A DNA stretch of 21,402 nucleotides from a virus. Every line of letters starts with the position of its first letter. Positions within the stretch are counted from its first letter, which is position 1. Of this stretch, positions 16,703 through 21,402 are shown piece after piece. The notes under the pieces are model-generated. The model was not told the origin of the DNA. It was given only the letters and a program-made list of their open reading frames with translations, and did not search any database. The stretch is taken from positions 1-21,402 of the IMG/VR virus record IMGVR_UViG_3300008963_000042. The stretch is one strand, 5' to 3'. A program made the position numbers and the translations under genes.

Positions 16703-16946
16703 CTTCTTTGAGATCAATGATGGCAACGTCGGCGCCGAAGTAGCGCCGACAGTCATCGTAAAAGGCGGCAATATCCGGGTACTGCTCTCGATTCCGCTGC
16801 CTTCGAACCGCCTCTGCGTCTGACATTTCAGGCTCTTCAGGTAGAGGCGGTTTATCTTCCTCCGCAACCGGCTTCATGAGCGGCTCAGCGGTCTCTTTGC
16901 TTGCTTTCCACTGCCGGTAACGCTCAGCTTTTTCTTCTGGCTTCAA
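16680..16946 (-). CDS. Small acidic protein downstream of RuvC, unknown function
   Basis: An 88-residue reading frame that starts at TTG (16946-16944), overlapping the TGA of the RuvC-like gene as TTGA. The same frame is open further upstream, but that part lies inside the RuvC coding sequence and is rejected. Translated, it has a Lys/Glu-rich N-terminus, a Pro/Glu-rich middle (KPPLPEEPEM) and a C-terminus with YPDIAAFYDDCRRYFG. An ATG at 16826 (MSDAEAV) is an alternative start. It overlaps the prim-pol 3' end by 23 bp. Family not recognised. Confidence 0.6.
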   Translation of the reverse strand: MKPEEKAERYRQWKASKETAEPLMKPVAEEDKPPLPEEPEMSDAEAVRRQRNREQYPDIAAFYDDCRRYFGADVAIIDLKEVKPPANP

Positions 16947-17419
16947 AACGAATACCCCATCCCGGCCAGCGCGATGAATATGGCGTCCGCGACTGCTTGG
17001 CCTTTGCCTTTCTTCCTCAGTACATCGACATCCGGGTAGCGCAACGCTGCTTTGGAGCGGGGAGCGTCCTTGTCGCTGCCCACGAAAGAGAACTTTTTCT
17101 TCCAGGACTGAGGAGTCACATGAGTGATCGGTATGCCCATTGCAGCGACGCACCCTTCGGCCGCGCCAGCCGAGTGGCCAAAAGAGAACATGGAGCTGAC
17201 GCCCTGTCCGGGCATTGCCCCAACTTTCTCGATGAAAGCGCCAGTGATGTCTTCCTGCTCACGTAGAAAGGCGGCGAGGGAAGGGACGTCGACGCGGTTC
17301 GATTTGCCGACGACGGTTTTGGGGCAAAGGCAGTAGTCGATGAATCCAGCCGACTGGTCCATGACAACGATGGCGCCGGACATGCCCGGATCAACGCCGA
17401 TGTAGCGGGGCTCGCTCAT
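16943..17419 (-). CDS. RuvC-like Holliday junction resolvase
   Basis: A 158-residue protein of RuvC length with the RNase H-like fold signatures: D10 in YIGVDPGMSG, E64 in AFIEKVGAMPG, and a C-terminal catalytic acid D145 in QAVADAIFIALAG. The middle motif SSMFSFGHSAGAAEG is characteristic of phage and bacterial RuvC proteins. It would cleave four-way junctions and branched DNA arising in replication and recombination, and may debranch DNA before packaging. The ATG at 17419 has GAGAAA upstream. It is first in a two-gene minus-strand unit preceded by a long structured leader (17437-17569). Assignment is secure at family level; substrate preference is unknown. Confidence 0.92.
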   Translation of the reverse strand: MSEPRYIGVDPGMSGAIVVMDQSAGFIDYCLCPKTVVGKSNRVDVPSLAAFLREQEDITGAFIEKVGAMPGQGVSSMFSFGHSAGAAEGCVAAMGIPITHVTPQSWKKKFSFVGSDKDAPRSKAALRYPDVDVLRKKGKGQAVADAIFIALAGMGYSF

Positions 17420-17436
17420 AAAATTTCTCGCATGAT

Positions 17437-17569
17437 GTTAAAAAAGACTAAGGAAAGTCATTCTGACTTTCTCTCCAACAAGTCTTTTTATCTTTTTCTT
17501 CGCGTCGGCGACCCCAAGAGGGGTCGACGACGCTCGAATAAGAGCGACTTTAGTCGCGTCTTTTTTAAC
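17437..17569. ncRNA. Structured intergenic element bounded by 12-bp inverted repeats (leader, terminator pair or small RNA)
   Basis: GTTAAAAAAGAC (17437-17448) and its exact reverse complement (17558-17569) bound a 133-bp element with several internal stems: GAAAGTCA/TGACTTTC (17453-17460 with 17464-17471, loop TTC) nested in AAAAAGACT/AGTCTTTTT (17441-17449 with 17481-17489); a 14-bp stem with one mismatch (17502-17515 with 17520-17533, loop AAGA); and GCGAC/GTCGC (17544-17548 with 17553-17557). On each strand the element ends in a T-run. It contains no credible ORF. Likely roles are a two-way transcription barrier between opposed operons, a ruvC leader, or a small RNA. Confidence 0.5.
17544..17566 (+). 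terminator. Intrinsic terminator on + strand
   Basis: GCGAC, loop TTTA, GTCGC, then GTC and six T's make a compact intrinsic terminator. It would stop + strand read-through from the prim-pol gene (through antisense ruvC) before the next + strand operon. Confidence 0.55.
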
Positions 17570-17590
17570 ACGGGGCTCTGCAACTTTCAA
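17562..17590 (-). promoter_or_regulatory. Probable promoter for ruvC unit
   Basis: On the minus strand, TTGAAA (17590-17585), a 17-bp spacer and TAAAAA (17567-17562) give a good sigma70-like arrangement. Its transcript would carry the whole structured element as a leader of about 135 nt before the ruvC ATG at 17419, with a hairpin followed by a T-run (around 17440-17445) ahead of the gene, which suggests attenuation. Confidence 0.4.
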
Positions 17591-17601
17591 CACCCCAGTG
17601 C

Positions 17602-17630
17602 TTGAATAGGTGTCTCAAGGTGTCTACTAT
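17602..17630 (+). promoter_or_regulatory. Probable promoter with GGTGTCT operator repeats in its spacer
   Basis: TTGAAT (17602-17607), a spacer of exactly 17 bp, and TACTAT (17625-17630) form a sigma70-like promoter about 95 bp before the HTH/zinc-finger gene. Two GGTGTCT repeats (17609-17615 and 17619-17625) lie 10 bp apart inside the spacer, and a weaker copy, GGTGCTT, is at 17639. The repeat and its spacing match the operator cluster at 14539-14581, so the same regulator probably acts here. Confidence 0.5.
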
Positions 17631-17723
17631 CGCTGTAGGTGCTTGGCCTCACTCTATTTTTCTGATTCGACTCGGGAACCGGCTGAGGTCCTGCACCACC
17701 CTTCAACGCAGGAGGTGGTAGCC

Positions 17724-18017
17724 GTGCCCAAAACCGTCAACCTGAGTGACGCAGACAGAAGCTGGCTTCATCAGCATCACCACGAGTACACCTACACCCA
17801 CATGGCCAGCGAGATAGGGTGTTGCGTCGACACCCTCAAGCGCATCCTCGCCCGAGAGGGCCTCCAGCAGTTCAGCGGCGCGAAATACGTCCTCAGCAGA
17901 GAGTTCGAAGTCGCTCAATGGGAACGCCCGTGCATGGCCTGCGGAAGCACTGAGAGGCGCCCTAAGAATTGGTACTTCTGCCGCCCGTGCAGAGCCGAAA
18001 TGGGATATGAAGATTGA
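17724..18017 (+). CDS. HTH plus zinc-finger DNA-binding protein
   Basis: A 97-residue protein starting at GTG (17724) with GGAGG 8 nt upstream. The frame is open further left, but that part covers the promoter and operator region and has no start with a binding site. Residues about 25-50 (YTHMASEIGCCVDTLKRILAREG) look like a helix-turn-helix. The C-terminus has CMAC and, 13 residues on, CRPC, a treble-clef or ribbon-like zinc site. As first gene of the operon, directly behind an operator-bearing promoter, it is a good candidate for an early regulator or host-takeover DNA-binding protein. Its TGA overlaps the TTG start of the next gene. The exact family is not recognised. Confidence 0.78.
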   Translation: MPKTVNLSDADRSWLHQHHHEYTYTHMASEIGCCVDTLKRILAREGLQQFSGAKYVLSREFEVAQWERPCMACGSTERRPKNWYFCRPCRAEMGYED

Positions 18018-18376
18018 GCAGCGCGCAGCGAAAGGGCAGTAATTACGAGCGCGAGCTTGCCTGCTACATCAACACCGCAACTGGCCTCGAAGCCTCGAGA
18101 GCACCCCTGTCAGGCGGTGGTCTAGTCGATATGCCAGCCATTTGCGACATCATCGGCACTCCTGGCCTATTCATCGAAGCGAAACGCGTAGAGCGCCTCA
18201 ACAGCCGCCGAGCGCTCGAGCAGGCCGAGCGCAATGCAACCGAGTCATACGCCCCTGAGCATCCTGTCGTCATCGAGCGAAGAAACTACGAACGGACAGG
18301 AGACAGCCTTGTACACATGCGCCTCGACGACTTCCTTGAGCTCTACAAGCACTACCTCAAAAACACTCACGGATAA
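18014..18376 (+). CDS. PD-(D/E)XK nuclease, Hjc/resolvase-like
   Basis: This 120-residue protein matches the small phage PD-(D/E)XK endonucleases related to archaeal Hjc and other resolvases. Visible motifs: KGSNYERELACYI at the N-terminus with E12/E14; SRAPLSGG; D45 in CDIIG; E55-A-K57 in FIEAKRVE; and Q70 in ALEQAER, the usual trailing Gln helix. The start is TTG at 18014 in a TTGA overlap with the preceding stop; no ATG occurs before the catalytic core. It would cut branched or recessed DNA. Together with the RuvC-like protein the phage carries two resolvase-type enzymes of different folds. A restriction-like or nickase role is the alternative. Confidence 0.8.
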   Translation: MSSAQRKGSNYERELACYINTATGLEASRAPLSGGGLVDMPAICDIIGTPGLFIEAKRVERLNSRRALEQAERNATESYAPEHPVVIERRNYERTGDSLVHMRLDDFLELYKHYLKNTHG

Positions 18377-18379
18377 CTC

Positions 18380-18943
18380 ATGCACATTAACGAGTTCGCC
18401 ACATTCCCGAGCGTTTTCACTCACGAGCAGATGGACCAGATCGTCCGAATGACCGATCACATCGAAGCAGGCGCTGCCCAAGTCCTCTCTCCCGACGGCG
18501 AGTCGAGCATCAGCCGCAATACCGTCAGGCGCTGCACATCAGGCTGGCTCCATCAGAACCGGAACACGGACCACCTTTTCTCCCGAATCTGGAACACAGT
18601 GAGCCAGGTCAACGACAAGCGCTTTGGCTTTGAAGTCGACTCGATGGAACCCCTTCAATACCTGCGGTATGGCCCACTCAATTTCTTTCGCTGGCATACT
18701 GACAACGGAAGCGATCCGGTCAAACGCAGAAAGCTAACGGCCATCATCAACTTGACTGGCCCAAGAGACCACCTGGGCGGGCGCCTTCAAATCAAGGGCG
18801 ATGGCCCCAAGTCAGGGCCGCTTCGCCAGCGCGGTTGCATGACCGTATTCCCCAGCCACTTACTCCACCGAGCAACACCTGTATGGCTCGGCGAACGAAA
18901 GGTACTTGTCGCATGGATCAGTGGGAAAAGACCGCTACGCTAA
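18380..18943 (+). CDS. 2-oxoglutarate/Fe(II)-dependent oxygenase (PiuC/prolyl-hydroxylase-like)
   Basis: A 187-residue double-stranded beta-helix enzyme. The iron-binding facial triad is visible as H106-x-D108 (FFRWHTDNG) and H163 (FPSHLLHRATPV). R173 in GERKVLVAWI is the usual 2-oxoglutarate carboxylate-binding Arg, and LGGRLQI is the conserved strand between them. Overall it resembles PiuC and P4H-type oxygenases, which hydroxylate proteins or small molecules using O2 and 2-oxoglutarate. Such genes are common in marine phages, where the substrate is mostly unknown. The ATG starts 3 bp after the nuclease stop, and the 3' end overlaps the next gene by 31 bp, so the two are coupled. The family is secure; a protein target is more likely than DNA, but this is inference. 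Confidence 0.9.
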   Translation: MHINEFATFPSVFTHEQMDQIVRMTDHIEAGAAQVLSPDGESSISRNTVRRCTSGWLHQNRNTDHLFSRIWNTVSQVNDKRFGFEVDSMEPLQYLRYGPLNFFRWHTDNGSDPVKRRKLTAIINLTGPRDHLGGRLQIKGDGPKSGPLRQRGCMTVFPSHLLHRATPVWLGERKVLVAWISGKRPLR

Positions 18944-19527
18944 TCGCACACGACCTATTCAAATGGTCGAACAACTGCCTCGAAACCCAGTCCCTAGAGC
19001 ATGGCGGCATGCCAGTCTGCCCGTTCGCTGGCCACGAATGGGAGTCAGGCCAGGCAATGATTCATCTGACTGACGATCTCGAAATCGTCACCCAGATCAA
19101 GGCGACGTTCCCACCGAGCGCCAACCAGACCCACATCATTGCCCTGACCAACATCGAAGGCCTGTCGCCGGAACAGCTTGCGCAGTGGACAGAGGAACAG
19201 AACAAAAAGCACTTCGGCGTCTGGCTCAAGTCATACCATCCAGAACGTACAGACACGCCATTCATCCCCGTCCACGAACGCCCCTCAGACTGGCCCGAAG
19301 TCGAAGACTATGCAGTCATAGTCATGCAGTCGTTCGAGCGAATCGTCGCTGCCAGCGAGGAGCTTGTGGAAACTCCCTACTACAATTATCTCTCAAAGGA
19401 GAAGATCGAGTCGGTCAGGCAGCGGGCAACAATGCTCGAAACATGGCAATCACTCACCGATGGCCCTGCCTACGAGCCACACGACGAGCATGGCATCATG
19501 CTTGCCCAGAAGGGCGTCTTTCAGTAA
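18913..19527 (+). CDS. CPFA-motif protein coupled to the 2OG oxygenase
   Basis: A 204-residue protein starting at ATG 18913 with AAAGG 10 nt upstream. A longer frame from 18835 is open but lies deep inside the oxygenase gene and has no binding site. Notable features are a short helical N-terminus, a GGMPVCPFAGHEW motif with C36-P-F-A followed by H41, a beta-rich middle (MIHLTDDLEIVTQIKATF) and a helical C-terminus. There is no signal peptide or membrane segment. The lone conserved-looking Cys-Pro-Phe-Ala motif next to a 2OG oxygenase recalls small unknown proteins that accompany oxygenases in marine phages. A partner, substrate or redox helper of the oxygenase is a guess. I cannot name a family. 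Confidence 0.75.
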   Translation: MDQWEKTATLIAHDLFKWSNNCLETQSLEHGGMPVCPFAGHEWESGQAMIHLTDDLEIVTQIKATFPPSANQTHIIALTNIEGLSPEQLAQWTEEQNKKHFGVWLKSYHPERTDTPFIPVHERPSDWPEVEDYAVIVMQSFERIVAASEELVETPYYNYLSKEKIESVRQRATMLETWQSLTDGPAYEPHDEHGIMLAQKGVFQ

Positions 19528-19537
19528 GGAATCAGTC

Positions 19538-19678
19538 ATGAGTCTCTACGAGAACATCAACAAGCGCCGCCGTGCTGGCACCAGCCGCTCGAAGAAAAAC
19601 AGCACGGTCTCCGAGAAGTCCTACCGAGCCATGAAGCGCGGCTTCCCGAACAGTAAGAAAAACCGCAAGAAAAAGTAG
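19538..19678 (+). CDS. Tiny, highly basic phage protein
   Basis: A 46-residue protein starting at ATG 19538, with TAAGGA 7 nt upstream placed on the previous stop codon. About 40% of residues are Lys or Arg. It has an N-terminal SLYENINKRRRAG segment and a Lys-rich tail. Proteins with this kind of opening and a K/R-rich, FPNSKK-like end are frequent in marine phages; their function is not known to me. Nucleic-acid binding or a structural role would fit the charge. The start is well supported. Confidence 0.75.
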   Translation: MSLYENINKRRRAGTSRSKKNSTVSEKSYRAMKRGFPNSKKNRKKK

Positions 19679-19723
19679 TCCAGCCACTCGCTTGACGGCG
19701 ACACGACAGTCAACAAGACTCGT

Positions 19724-19954
19724 ATGTCCACACATACACTGGAGCCCGTGTTGAACCGTCAGAACGTCATCATCACCCTGCTGACCCTCATCCTGGCCCT
19801 CGTCGGGTTCATTGCTTACGAGACGCTCTCCGGCGAGCGCTGGTGCCGTGTCGGTAGATTCACCGAAGAACTCACCTCTGACTGCTACGACTCAAAATTC
19901 GAGTGCGAGAACTCGCAGTACGGTGGCGTCGAGTGCGCAAAGAGGCCGACCTGA
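19724..19954 (+). CDS. Single-span membrane protein with four-cysteine external domain
   Basis: A 76-residue protein with one hydrophobic segment (about residues 15-33) preceded by NRQN and followed by a 43-residue domain with C41, C54, C61 and C71. The positive residue before the segment predicts N-in, C-out, which puts the four cysteines in the periplasm, where two disulfides could form. ATG 19724 has no ribosome binding site, whereas TTG 19751 has GGAG 6 nt upstream and still keeps the whole membrane segment (67 residues), so the shorter form is a serious alternative. It is the last gene of its operon. It may be a superinfection-exclusion or lysis-accessory protein, but neither is shown by sequence. 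Confidence 0.68.
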   Translation: MSTHTLEPVLNRQNVIITLLTLILALVGFIAYETLSGERWCRVGRFTEELTSDCYDSKFECENSQYGGVECAKRPT

Positions 19955-19956
19955 TA

Positions 19957-19991
19957 AAAAAGGGGCGCCCCTTTAGGGGGCACCCCTTTTT
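19957..19991. terminator. Strong bidirectional intrinsic terminator
   Basis: AAAAAGGGG (19957-19965) pairs with CCCCTTTTT (19983-19991). Inside it GCCCC (19967-19971) pairs with GGGGC (19977-19981), leaving one mismatch and a short loop. The flanking A-run and T-run make it a T-tailed terminator on both strands, serving the + operon ending at 19954 and the - operon ending at 20017. Confidence 0.88.
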
Positions 19992-20016
19992 GTCCAAAAG
20001 GAACGCGATAAAACGC

Positions 20017-20283
20017 CTACATGCTCTCAGCCTCGCCTGCTAACGCCGCATAGGCAACGTCATCCACGTAGTCATCTTCACGATACTCGCCCTGCACACT
20101 CCTGGCCTTTTTCAGCAGACTCATGAACTGCCAGCCCTGAGTCTCCGTCAGGCTCGTCCCATACAGCGCATTGAACGCCTCAACACACCGCCTCATGCTC
20201 CGCTCTCCATCAGGCGAGTCCCTCTGCGCGGCCCTGTCCACAAGCTCATCCTTAGCCTTGTCCAGAAACCCCTCAACACGCAT
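20017..20283 (-). CDS. DUF6378-like phage protein
   Basis: An 88-residue helical protein starting at ATG 20283, which overlaps the TGA of the dCTP deaminase gene as TGATG. Upstream GTG and TTG codons in frame are less likely. AAGGGGG lies a suitable distance upstream. The ending DDYVDDVAYAALAGE and the middle TETQGWQFMSLLKKAR match the pattern of small phage proteins annotated DUF6378. These are all-helical with acidic residues in the last helix, which recalls MazG-like folds, but no pyrophosphatase activity can be claimed. Pairing with a dCTP deaminase would suit a nucleotide-pool role. Confidence 0.72.
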   Translation of the reverse strand: MRVEGFLDKAKDELVDRAAQRDSPDGERSMRRCVEAFNALYGTSLTETQGWQFMSLLKKARSVQGEYREDDYVDDVAYAALAGEAESM

Positions 20284-20828
20284 CACCAAACCCCCTTGCT
20301 CGCAGTCGCCCCACGCTGGCCGTTGTAGCGACCGCGCACTGAATAACTTGCGTCAGGCGGAACACGCTCCCCTTGCCAGAAAACAACCTGCCCAATCTTC
20401 ATGCCGGGTTTTAACCCAAGACAGTTCTTTCGTAGCGCATTGATAAGCTCAAGCGTCAGCGTCGCATCATTGAATCCGGGGTCAGCCCAGCCAGCCAGCA
20501 CATGATTCAGACCAGCGCGAGCAAGAGACGATTTCAGTTTGAACTCGCAGGCGATCCAGTCGGGCAGGTTAAAAACCTCACGGGTCTCCGCCAGCGCAAA
20601 CTCACCAGGCTCCAGCCACCATAGACCGTCCTCGCCCAGAGGCGCCTGTTCCATAGGCGGCTTCTCCTTTTTAGACAGGTCAACAGAAACGCCGCCGTAT
20701 CTCTCAACCAGCAACGTATCTCCCAAGTGAAGATCAACGCTGGCTGCGTTGACTTGGTCAGTGTCCGCGCCTTCAAGAGTCGCTTCAAACACCAGATCAC
20801 AAAGCTGGTCATAGGTAATCAAACTCAT
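20283..20828 (-). CDS. dcd: dCTP deaminase (dUTPase/Dcd superfamily)
   Basis: A 181-residue protein of Dcd length. Characteristic motifs: LKSSLARAGL (S100, S101, R104), WADPGF (114-119), the catalytic glutamate E127 in TLTLELIN, LKPGMKIGQVVFW, and a C-terminal YNGQRGATASKG lid. The enzyme deaminates dCTP to dUTP, supplying dUTP/dUMP for thymidylate synthesis in phage replication. A bifunctional dCTP deaminase/dUTPase cannot be excluded, since the two share a fold. Its ATG overlaps the preceding stop as ATGA, and its stop overlaps the next start, so it is coupled on both sides in the right-hand minus-strand operon. Confidence 0.9.
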   Translation of the reverse strand: MSLITYDQLCDLVFEATLEGADTDQVNAASVDLHLGDTLLVERYGGVSVDLSKKEKPPMEQAPLGEDGLWWLEPGEFALAETREVFNLPDWIACEFKLKSSLARAGLNHVLAGWADPGFNDATLTLELINALRKNCLGLKPGMKIGQVVFWQGERVPPDASYSVRGRYNGQRGATASKGVW

Positions 20829-21073
20829 TCCATTTCTCCCGTAGCCCTAGCCATAACTTTCTCTGCTTCTTCCCGATTATCTGGCAAACCTCCTGCCAGT
20901 ATTTTGTCCAGCACGTCCAGCAACTCAGCCACCATACGATCAAGCACGATATTGTTGTCACCCAGCTCCGCGTTGCTGTCCGCAATCCGCTCAATCGTTT
21001 CAGCCGCCTCATGCTCGCCCTTGGCTTTCAGATCAGCGCATATCGGGCCAATGCTTATCGTCTTTTCAATCAT
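20825..21073 (-). CDS. Small acidic helical protein, unknown function
   Basis: An 82-residue protein starting at ATG 21073 (MIEKTISIG), with GAGAAAG directly upstream. A longer frame to 21124 overlaps the previous gene more and lacks a binding site. It is helical and acidic, with Leu-rich stretches (VAELLDVLDKILAGGL), and has no catalytic or metal-binding motif. It overlaps the previous gene by 8 bp and dcd by 4 bp (ATGA). Not recognised. Confidence 0.7.
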   Translation of the reverse strand: MIEKTISIGPICADLKAKGEHEAAETIERIADSNAELGDNNIVLDRMVAELLDVLDKILAGGLPDNREEAEKVMARATGEME

Positions 21074-21263
21074 CTTTCTCGTACTCCGCATGCCGGACAA
21101 AGCGCTGGATAGGCTCGAGGCCATGCAGCACCCGAACTAGCTTGTCTTTCGATTTGTCGTCAAACCGCCCCCGGTTCTCGTAATACTCGATCACGTCAAG
21201 TAACTCGTCCGACAGCGCCTCAATGTACTCCGCCAATTCTTCACCGAGCGACTTGTCACTCAT
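21066..21263 (-). CDS. Small charged helical protein, unknown function
   Basis: A 65-residue protein starting at ATG 21263, with AAGGAG 8 nt upstream. The upstream ATG at 21290 is rejected because this binding site would fall inside the coding sequence. It is strongly acidic at first (GEELAEYIEALSDELLDVIEYYE) and basic later (KSKDKLVRV), wholly helical, without Cys. It overlaps both neighbours by 8 bp in a tightly coupled operon. Family unknown. Confidence 0.72.
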   Translation of the reverse strand: MSDKSLGEELAEYIEALSDELLDVIEYYENRGRFDDKSKDKLVRVLHGLEPIQRFVRHAEYEKDD

Positions 21264-21390
21264 TCCGTTTCTCCTTTCTTCTAAGGGCACATGCGGGGCA
21301 TAAAGCCAATGGTCGGAGCTTCTCCCCCGTAACGTCTTTCATTCGTCTGACAATCGGCACCATCTCTAGGCAGTCATCGCATAAGGTCAT
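21256..21390 (-). CDS. Tiny zinc-ribbon protein (44 aa)
   Basis: A 44-residue frame from ATG 21390 to TGA 21258-21256. GGAAG lies 7 nt upstream at the window edge. It reads MTLCDDCLEM at the start and LCPACAL near residues 30-36, giving two CxxC pairs 27 residues apart with a basic tail (RRKEKRNE), a typical minimal zinc ribbon. It overlaps the next gene by 8 bp, the same overlap as between the following two genes, which supports it as real. Its role is unknown; small zinc ribbons of this kind often bind nucleic acid or RNA polymerase. Confidence 0.68.
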   Translation of the reverse strand: MTLCDDCLEMVPIVRRMKDVTGEKLRPLALCPACALRRKEKRNE

Positions 21391-21402
21391 TTGTTTTCTT
21401 CC

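Noticed and set aside
16947-17153. Upstream extension of the small minus-strand gene to 17153
   Set aside because: It lies wholly within the RuvC-like gene in another frame, and its translated composition (Arg, Ser, His, Cys-rich) is that of an out-of-frame shadow.
17437-17569. Transposon-like element (MITE) suggested by the 12-bp inverted repeats
   Set aside because: Flanking bases show no target-site duplication, and no second copy was noticed in the window. Transcription-related structure explains the T-runs better.
18835-18912. Longer start for the CPFA-motif protein
   Set aside because: Would overlap the essential end of the oxygenase domain by over 100 bp, with no binding site. The ATG at 18913 has AAAGG upstream.

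Overview
The window looks like part of a tailed phage (or prophage) genome from a Gram-negative, probably marine or halophilic, bacterium. The reasons are tight packing with ATGA/TAATG/TGATG overlaps, Shine-Dalgarno-led genes, one very large virion-type protein, a compact phage replication and recombination module, a dCTP deaminase and a string of tiny unknown genes. The host assignment is inference from gene style only. No integrase, tRNA, rRNA, IS element or CRISPR array was seen.

Layout. (1) 2-11604, + strand: the end of the late (structural) region. It holds a coiled-coil, Gln/Glu/Arg-rich protein open at the left edge, then a single 3220-residue protein. That protein carries a glycine-zipper segment, two zinc-metallopeptidase motifs (HEVAH and HEIGH), an ADP-ribosyltransferase-like domain and a long C-terminal region of the kind found in phage 'large polyvalent proteins'. 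A hairpin at 11607-11627 separates it from the next, convergent unit. (2) 14520 down to 11616, - strand: a replication/recombination operon with a coiled-coil protein, a Sak4-type RecA-like ATPase, a DUF669/SSB-like protein ending in an SSB-type acidic tip, a Cas4/RecB-like nuclease and a small coiled-coil protein. (3) 14521-14610: a divergent control region with clustered GGTGT repeats. (4) 14611-16702, + strand: a small Cro/YdaS-like regulator and a prim-pol/RecA-fold primase-helicase. (5) 17419 down to 16680, - strand: a RuvC-like resolvase and a small acidic protein. (6) 17420-17723: about 300 bp without a gene. It holds a structured element bounded by 12-bp inverted repeats and a promoter whose spacer carries the same GGTGT repeats. 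(7) 17724-19954, + strand: an HTH/zinc-finger protein, a PD-(D/E)XK nuclease, a 2-oxoglutarate/Fe(II) oxygenase, a CPFA-motif protein, a tiny basic protein and a single-span membrane protein, closed by a bidirectional terminator. (8) 21390 down to 20017, - strand: a tiny zinc-ribbon protein, two small unknown proteins, a dCTP deaminase and a DUF6378-like protein, with further genes presumably beyond the right edge.

How it fits together. The small HTH regulator probably acts on GGTGT operators in both divergent regions (14539-14581 and 17609-17625), which would coordinate the replication operon, the prim-pol gene and the 17724-19954 operon. Sak4, the SSB-like protein and the Fe-S nuclease form a recombination set, prim-pol provides priming and unwinding, and RuvC plus the PD-(D/E)XK protein would resolve branched DNA. 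dCTP deaminase feeds the dUTP/dTTP pool. The giant protein is the best candidate for something unusual: a probable virion-carried multi-enzyme effector.
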